A stretch of DNA of 64,000 nucleotides, taken from assembly GCF_007559025.1 (NCBI RefSeq), contig NZ_CP041765.1:3779501-3843500 (forward strand), written 5' to 3'. The position numbers and the translations under genes were made by a program. The notes beneath the pieces are model-generated. The model made no database searches, was not told where the DNA came from, and saw only the letters and a list, made by a program, of their open reading frames with translations. The DNA is from Tomitella fengzijianii. Lineage in GTDB: Bacteria; Actinomycetota; Actinomycetes; Mycobacteriales; Mycobacteriaceae. Shown here in pieces: positions 58,972-64,000 of this stretch; the first letter of the stretch is position 1, and every line of letters starts with the position of its first letter.

Positions 58972-60552
58972 ATGACTGATTTCACCGGACTTCCGGAGAC
59001 TTTCTGGGGCCTGCTCGCCCACCGTGCCGCGCTGACCCCCGATGCGACGATGCTCGTCGACGAGAAGGGCAGGAGCGAGACGTTCGCGGCAGTGCTGCAC
59101 GAGGCGGAACGCGTCGCCGCCGGACTGCTGGAAATCGGTGTGCGCGAGGGCGACACGGTGAGTTGGCAGCTGCCCACCCGGATCGAGACGGTGGTACTGA
59201 GCTTTGCGCTCGCCAGGATCGGTGCGACGCAGAACCCGATCATCCCCGTCTACCGCAGCCGCGAGGTCGCGGCGATGGTCCGGCAATGCGACGCCCGGTG
59301 GTTCATCACCGTGGAGGAGTTCCGCGGATTCGCGCATGGCGCCCTGGCCCGGGAGCTGGCACATTCGAGCGGGATCGAGGCACTGGTCCTCGGCGGCACT
59401 ATGCCGCAAGGCGATCCCGGCGCGTTGCCGCCGCCACCGCGGTCCGGGTCGGACATCCGGTGGATCTACACGACGTCCGGCACCACCTCGGAGCCGAAGG
59501 GTGTGTGCCATTCGGACTCCTCGCTGATCGCCGGCGGACTCGGGCTGGCCGACGCCACCAAGCTGGTGAGCAGCGACGTGACGACGATCTTCTATCCCTA
59601 CGCGCACATCGGCGGCCCCGACATGATGGTCGCGGTCCTCGCCGTCGGCATGCACACCGTGCTGATGGAGATCTTCGAGCCGGCGGCGGCGATGGCACTG
59701 CAGCGCGCGGCGGGCGTCACCATGTCGGGCGGCGGCACACCCTTCTATCTGCTGTACATGGAACAGCAATTGGCACACGGGTCCGAGCCCCTCGTACCCA
59801 CGCTCAAGAGCCTTTCGGGCGGCGGTTCGCCCATGCCTGAATGGGTCTACCACGACGTCCGCGACGCCATGGGAATCCAGGTCCTGCACGGATACGGCAT
59901 GACGGAGTGCCCGATGATCGCGCAGGGGGGCCCGGACGACGATCCCGAACGGCTCGCGACGACGGCAGGCCGGCCGGTGCTGGGATGCGAGGTCGAGATC
60001 CGCGGGGACGACGGCGAGCCCCTCGGGCGCGGCGAAGCAGGGAAGGTGCTGGTGCGCGGATCGATGCTGTTCCACCACTACCTCGTCGACGGCGAGATCG
60101 ACGTGCCCCACGATGCCGACGGCTGGTTCCCCACCGGCGACGTGGGATACCTGACGCCGGACGGGCACGTCGTGCTGGTCGGGCGCGAGAAGGACCTCAT
60201 CATCCGGAAGGGTGAATCGATCAGCCCGATGGAGATCGAGGACGTGCTCAAGGGCCATCCGTCCATCGCGGACACCGCAGTGATCGGCATGCCGGACCCG
60301 GTCCGCGGGGAACGGATCTGCGCGGTCATCGAACTCATCGCCGACAGTGAACCACCGACGATCGACGACCTGCGGACCCTGTGCCTCGAGGCCGGTCTCG
60401 CGCCGTTCAAGGCGCCGGAACAGGTCGAGGTGGTTCGCTCGATGCCCAGGACCCCGACGATGAAGATTCGCAAACAGGAACTGCGGCAACACCTTCAGCC
60501 TGCCGGCACGGACGATTCGGGCCGGTTCCACGCAGCTGTGAGTACCGGGTGA
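58972..60552 (+). CDS. acyl-CoA ligase (ANL superfamily, FadD17-like)
   Basis: A 526-residue adenylate-forming enzyme. The phosphate loop is YTTSGTTSEPKGVCHS, later LHGYGMTECPM, GWFPTGDVGYLTPDGH, the hinge VGREKDLIIRKGE and the catalytic Lys in RTPTMKIRKQEL. It activates a carboxylic acid to its CoA thioester via an acyl-AMP. Together with two FadE genes it recalls the mycobacterial fadD17-fadE26-fadE27 set for sterol side chains. ATG 58972 is chosen (GGAA upstream); GTG 58966 overlapping the crotonase stop is an alternative. Confidence 0.86.
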   Translation: MTDFTGLPETFWGLLAHRAALTPDATMLVDEKGRSETFAAVLHEAERVAAGLLEIGVREGDTVSWQLPTRIETVVLSFALARIGATQNPIIPVYRSREVAAMVRQCDARWFITVEEFRGFAHGALARELAHSSGIEALVLGGTMPQGDPGALPPPPRSGSDIRWIYTTSGTTSEPKGVCHSDSSLIAGGLGLADATKLVSSDVTTIFYPYAHIGGPDMMVAVLAVGMHTVLMEIFEPAAAMALQRAAGVTMSGGGTPFYLLYMEQQLAHGSEPLVPTLKSLSGGGSPMPEWVYHDVRDAMGIQVLHGYGMTECPMIAQGGPDDDPERLATTAGRPVLGCEVEIRGDDGEPLGRGEAGKVLVRGSMLFHHYLVDGEIDVPHDADGWFPTGDVGYLTPDGHVVLVGREKDLIIRKGESISPMEIEDVLKGHPSIADTAVIGMPDPVRGERICAVIELIADSEPPTIDDLRTLCLEAGLAPFKAPEQVEVVRSMPRTPTMKIRKQELRQHLQPAGTDDSGRFHAAVSTG

Positions 60553-60605
60553 ATCCGGCGACCCGACCCGCGCCGCAACACCAGAACGTGATGGGAGCAT
60601 TGCAC

Positions 60606-62528
60606 ATGCCGGAAGCACAACCGGATCGTGATTACATCGAACGGGCGGTGGCCTACGCGAACACCAACGCGCTCCGCGTCGCGCTCTACCAGGTGACCAG
60701 GGACCCGGAAGTGCGTGCCGTACCGGCCAGACGCGTGATGGCCGCAGGGTCCGAATCGGTTCAGATCGATGACGACGGCGTCGCCCTGATCCGGCGGAAG
60801 GCCGTGGAGTACCTGCTGGAGCACGCGGGAGAGGCTGCCCCGGAAGAGGTTCCGGACAAGGAACTCGATGAGCTCGTCCAGATGGCCGAGGCACGCGAGA
60901 TTCCGCCCTTCGAACTCGACATGCGGCGACTTCTCCCCAGCTTCGGCCGGGTCCCGCACCGGGCGCGGTGGTCGAAGGACGACCTGACGCCGGCAGGATT
61001 CTCCGTCGCGATCGTCGGCGGCGGATTCGCCGGCCTGGCGATGGCCATGCAACTGGAACAGCTCGGTGTGCCGTACCGGCTCTTCGAGCGCCGCGCCGAG
61101 GTCGGCGGCGTGTGGAGCATCAACCGTTATCCGGATGCGCGGGTCGATACGCTCAGCGCGATCTACCAGTTCGGCTTCGAGAAGAAGTACGCCTGGACGG
61201 AGCACTTCGCGCGGCAGAGCGAAGTCCGCGGATACCTGGATCATGTGGCGCATGAGCACGGCATCGAAGACAAGATCCGGTTCGGCCATGATGTGCGCGA
61301 CGCCTGGTACGACGAGAACGCGGACGAATGGCATCTCAGCATTGAAGTCGATGGCAAGCGCACCGTCGAGCACACGGCGCAGGTCGTCGTCACGGCGAGC
61401 GGCCTGTTCGCGACCCCCAAGGCACTCGACATCCCCGGTATCGAGACCTTCGGCGGCCGCGTGCTCCACACCACCGAGTGGGACGAATCGATCGAGTACC
61501 AGGGCCGGCGTGTGGCGGTGATCGGCAACGGGTCCACCGGGGTGCAGATCCTTGCGCGCCTGGCCGACGATGCGGAATCCGTCGCGGTATGCCAGCGGAC
61601 TCCGCAGTGGATAATGCCGCGTCCCGGATACGGCGCGCCGATCGAAGACGAGCTGCGATGGCTGATCGACGCGATGCCGTGCTACTGGAACTGGGACAAG
61701 TTCGTGGCGGGGATGAGTTCCACCGATCTGTACGAGCAGTTGCTGGTGGACCATGAATGGATCCGCGCCGGAGGCCAGGTCAGTGAACGAAACGACGCCC
61801 TGCGCGCCGTGCTCGAAGGATATATCGCACAGCAGGTGGGCGGGCGCGAGGATCTGATCGGGCGGCTGATCCCGGACTACCCGCCCATGACACGGCGGCC
61901 TGTGGTCGACAACGACTGGTACGCGTCGCTGACCCGCGAGAACGTCGAGCTGGTCACCGAGGGGATCGAGTCGATCGACGAGACCGGGCTGCGGTTCGCG
62001 GACGGCAGCCACCGGGAGGTGGACCTGATCGTGACCGCGGTGGGGTTCCAGGCCCAGAAGTACCTGTGGCCGACCCGGTACCGGGGCCGCGGCGGGAGGA
62101 CGCTCGAGGAAGCCTGGGCCGAGGAGGGCGCGAAGGCCTACCTGGGCATGACCGTCCCCGATTTCCCCAACTTGTTCATGCTCTACGGGCCCAACTCCCA
62201 GCCCGTCGCCAGCGGAACCGGCCTCCCGTGCTGGTTCGAGATCTGGACCCGCTACATCGGCGAGGCCCTCGTGATGATGCTCGAGGGCGGCCATTCCGCG
62301 ATGTCGGTACGCCCGGAGGTGTTCGAGAAGTACAACAGCCTGATCGACGACGAAGCCCGCCGTCTCGTCTACCTGTTGGACGATTCCGCGTTCAAGAAGA
62401 ACTACTACGTCAACGATTGGGGACGTCTCCAGTCGCTCGCCCCGTTCACCGGCGAACATCTGTTCTCGATGTCCGCCAATGTGGACCCGGACGATTTCGA
62501 GTTCACCGGTGCGCCCCGCAGTGGATAG
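60606..62528 (+). CDS. Baeyer-Villiger monooxygenase, HAPMO-type (640 aa)
   Basis: A 640-residue FAD/NADPH enzyme. A 130-residue N-terminal extension (AQPDRDYIERAVAYANTNAL) precedes the FAD motif VAIVGGGFAGLAMAM; then come the BVMO fingerprint FGGRVLHTTEWDE and the NADPH motif VAVIGNGSTGVQILARL. Size and extension match 4-hydroxyacetophenone monooxygenase-type enzymes. It inserts oxygen next to a ketone to give an ester or lactone. ATG 60606 has GGGAG eight bases upstream; GTG 60549, overlapping the ligase stop, is an alternative. Confidence 0.88.
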   Translation: MPEAQPDRDYIERAVAYANTNALRVALYQVTRDPEVRAVPARRVMAAGSESVQIDDDGVALIRRKAVEYLLEHAGEAAPEEVPDKELDELVQMAEAREIPPFELDMRRLLPSFGRVPHRARWSKDDLTPAGFSVAIVGGGFAGLAMAMQLEQLGVPYRLFERRAEVGGVWSINRYPDARVDTLSAIYQFGFEKKYAWTEHFARQSEVRGYLDHVAHEHGIEDKIRFGHDVRDAWYDENADEWHLSIEVDGKRTVEHTAQVVVTASGLFATPKALDIPGIETFGGRVLHTTEWDESIEYQGRRVAVIGNGSTGVQILARLADDAESVAVCQRTPQWIMPRPGYGAPIEDELRWLIDAMPCYWNWDKFVAGMSSTDLYEQLLVDHEWIRAGGQVSERNDALRAVLEGYIAQQVGGREDLIGRLIPDYPPMTRRPVVDNDWYASLTRENVELVTEGIESIDETGLRFADGSHREVDLIVTAVGFQAQKYLWPTRYRGRGGRTLEEAWAEEGAKAYLGMTVPDFPNLFMLYGPNSQPVASGTGLPCWFEIWTRYIGEALVMMLEGGHSAMSVRPEVFEKYNSLIDDEARRLVYLLDDSAFKKNYYVNDWGRLQSLAPFTGEHLFSMSANVDPDDFEFTGAPRSG

Positions 62529-63603
62529 CCGGGTGGGCGACCCAGGTGACGCGCACCCGGTACTGCTGGTCCGGGACGTCATCGATGAGACATCCGATGC
62601 CCGGTCGATCGTCCTGGAGGTGCCCGAGGGCGGCCATGACGCGTTCAGCTACAGCCCCGGTCAGTTCCTCACCTTCAGAATCCCATCGGAACAGACCGGC
62701 TCCGTGGCGCGGTCGTACTCGCTGTCGAGCGCTCCGGGCATCGATGAGCACCTCAAGGTCACCGTCAAACGCACGGCCGGCGGATACGGATCGAACTGGC
62801 TCTGCGACAACATCGCGCCCGGGGATGGCGTCGTCGTATTGCCTCCGTCCGGCCGCTTCACGCCGAAGTCCCTGGACGGCGACCTGCTGCTGCTCGCGGC
62901 GGGAAGCGGAATCACCCCGGTGATGTCCATCCTCAAGACAACGATGAAGTGCGGCTCCGGCCGGGTGCGCCTGTTCTACGCGAACCGCGATGCCGATGCC
63001 GTCATTTTCGATGCGGAGCTGCAGGATCTGCAGCGGCAGTATCGGGCCCGGCTCGTCGTCGAACACTGGCTGGACGACCGGAGCGGACACCCGGATTCCG
63101 AGGTTGTCAGGCGCACAGCGGAGGCCCTCCCGCATGGGGACGCGTTCGTCTGCGGTCCGGCACCCTTCATGGACCTCGTGGCCCGCGGGCTGGCCGCCGC
63201 CGGTTTCGAGCGGGCCCGGGTACACCGTGAGACCTTCAGTTCGCTGTCCGGGAATCCATTCGCCGAAACCGCCCCCCATGTCGGAGATGTCGCGTCCGGG
63301 AAGCCGATCGGCGCGGAGGGCGCAGTGGGCGGGGGAGCGGCCGCCGTAGTGCATCTCGAAGGAAGGGTGCACGAATTCACCTGGGCGCGGGACCGCTCGC
63401 TGGTCGACGCCCTTCTTGAGCGCGGAGTGGATGTGCCGCACTCATGCCGGTCCGGCGAATGCGGGTCCTGCGCCTGCACGATCCTCACCGGCGAGGTCCG
63501 CATGGAGAACTCGGAGATTCTCGATCCGCAGGACGTCGAGGACGGATACTTCCTCGGTTGCCAGGCGCGGCCGGTGTCGGACTCGGTGGAGGTCGAGTTC
63601 TGA
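62521..63603 (+). CDS. ferredoxin reductase-type oxygenase reductase, KshB-like
   Basis: A 360-residue reductase with three modules: FAD domain (SVARSYSLSSAPG, KRTAGGYGSNWL), NAD domain (LLLAAGSGITPVMSIL, FVCGPAPFM) and a C-terminal plant-type 2Fe-2S domain with CRSGECGSCAC and a distant Cys in FLGCQARP. This is the KshB/PaaE layout. It should pass electrons from NADH to the Rieske oxygenase at 54847. GTG 62521 overlaps the last 8 bases of the monooxygenase gene; GTG 62533 is an alternative. Confidence 0.88.
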   Translation: MDSRVGDPGDAHPVLLVRDVIDETSDARSIVLEVPEGGHDAFSYSPGQFLTFRIPSEQTGSVARSYSLSSAPGIDEHLKVTVKRTAGGYGSNWLCDNIAPGDGVVVLPPSGRFTPKSLDGDLLLLAAGSGITPVMSILKTTMKCGSGRVRLFYANRDADAVIFDAELQDLQRQYRARLVVEHWLDDRSGHPDSEVVRRTAEALPHGDAFVCGPAPFMDLVARGLAAAGFERARVHRETFSSLSGNPFAETAPHVGDVASGKPIGAEGAVGGGAAAVVHLEGRVHEFTWARDRSLVDALLERGVDVPHSCRSGECGSCACTILTGEVRMENSEILDPQDVEDGYFLGCQARPVSDSVEVEF

Positions 63604-63661
63604 GCGCAGGCACCGCCACCGCCCGTGGCGGGGCCGATCGAACCGTCGATGAGAGGACTCC

Positions 63662-64000
63662 ATGATCGAACGCGTTGCGGTGGCCGAGCCCGTGGACCGT
63701 GTCCCGATGGACAGCGGCGCTGTCGGCGCCCAGTTCGGCGCACAGTGTCCCGGCAGGGATGCGAGCGGGTCCGGCGTGGATTGGTCGGTCTCCCCACTGC
63801 GGCAGAACCCCAGGTCGATGCTGCATCGGGTCACGGCGATCCTGTCCTGCTTCCTGCACGAGTGGGAACGGCTCTGCCTCAACGACATCGTCGAGCGCAC
63901 CGGTCTGCCGCGTTCGACCACGCATCGGATCCTGGATTCATTGGTGAGTCTGGAATGGCTGACATACGACCCGCCGAATTACCGACTCGGCGGGAGGCCC
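63662..64000 (+). CDS. IclR-family regulator, N-terminal part (cut by window edge)
   Basis: The first 113 codons are visible. A 50-residue unconserved leader is followed by an IclR winged helix: MLHRVTAILSCFLHEWERLC, LNDIVERTGLPRSTTHRILD and SLVSLEWLTYDPPNYRLGG. AGGA precedes the ATG. It lies 58 bases after the reductase gene on the same strand and may be a second regulator of the catabolic cluster or of genes further right. The effector domain is outside the window. Confidence 0.8.
   Translation, partial: MIERVAVAEPVDRVPMDSGAVGAQFGAQCPGRDASGSGVDWSVSPLRQNPRSMLHRVTAILSCFLHEWERLCLNDIVERTGLPRSTTHRILDSLVSLEWLTYDPPNYRLGGRP

Noticed and set aside
58816-60894. 692-codon minus-strand frame opposite the ligase gene
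   Set aside because: Shadow frame; the plus-strand ligase and its coupled neighbours explain the region.
1-64000. tRNA or rRNA genes and insertion sequences
   Set aside because: No cloverleaf with CCA-end context, rRNA core sequence or transposase motif was recognised by eye; a dedicated scan could still find a weak one.

Overview
The window is very GC-rich (roughly 70% by eye), with GTG starts, ATGA-type gene overlaps and TAnnnT-like -10 boxes, so it is chromosomal DNA of an actinobacterium. A DUF222/HNH (13E12-type) gene, a penicillin-binding lipoprotein of the Rv2864c type, IdeR-type iron boxes, a Ddn-like small reductase and a FadE26/FadE27/FadD17-like gene set point to the Mycobacteriales (Tomitella/Gordonia/Tsukamurella/Rhodococcus-like). 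The genus is an inference. No rRNA, tRNA, CRISPR array, phage module or insertion sequence was recognised.

Left part (1-13.2 kb): the start of prpB and all of prpD (2-methylcitrate cycle, minus strand), an AEC-type transporter, then a nuclease-like/AbiEi-like gene bracketed by two copies of one palindromic repeat. A VOC protein, a FhuF-type 2Fe-2S protein, a secreted DUF218 protein and a methyltransferase follow. A leucine-dehydrogenase-like gene precedes a tight four-gene operon (class III aminotransferase, GntR regulator, D-2-hydroxyacid dehydrogenase, amidase).

Iron and cell envelope (13.2-24.5 kb): a siderophore-interacting reductase and the efeUOB iron-uptake operon each have an IdeR/DtxR-like box upstream. 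Then come a PAP2 phosphatase, a penicillin-binding lipoprotein, a class A beta-lactamase-like protein coupled to a LysR regulator, an NrtR-like Nudix regulator, an SDR and a small secreted protein.

Middle (24.8-39 kb): a lipase, a BluB-like flavoprotein, a MarR/MFS efflux pair with two operator copies, the HNH gene, an FAD dehydrogenase, a Ddn-like protein, a tocopherol-cyclase-like protein, an aldolase/amidohydrolase pair divergent from an IclR-like regulator with a palindromic operator, and small stand-alone genes.

Polysaccharide locus (39.3-44.7 kb): five closely spaced plus-strand genes encode a UDP-HexNAc-type dehydrogenase, a processive GT2 synthase with hyaluronan/chitin-synthase motifs, a 37-residue single-TM protein, a membrane-anchored polysaccharide deacetylase and a secreted jelly-roll-like protein. 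This looks like a complete synthase-dependent exopolysaccharide system.

Catabolic locus (49.4-64 kb): two divergent operons share one control region. Minus: alcohol dehydrogenase, SDR, esterase, SDR and an unusual TetR protein with an extra N-terminal antitoxin-like HTH domain. Plus: KshA-like Rieske oxygenase, two acyl-CoA dehydrogenases, a crotonase lacking both catalytic glutamates, an acyl-CoA ligase, a 640-residue Baeyer-Villiger monooxygenase, a KshB-like reductase, then an IclR regulator cut by the window edge. Each promoter has the same layout: TTGACG, a 17-bp spacer, TACSGT, with the palindrome GTAGCCANTGGCTAC over the spacer and -10. The set reads as one regulon that oxidises an alcohol to a ketone, inserts oxygen, cleaves the ester and degrades the acid as a CoA thioester. 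The substrate (steroid-like, terpenoid or alicyclic) cannot be read from sequence.
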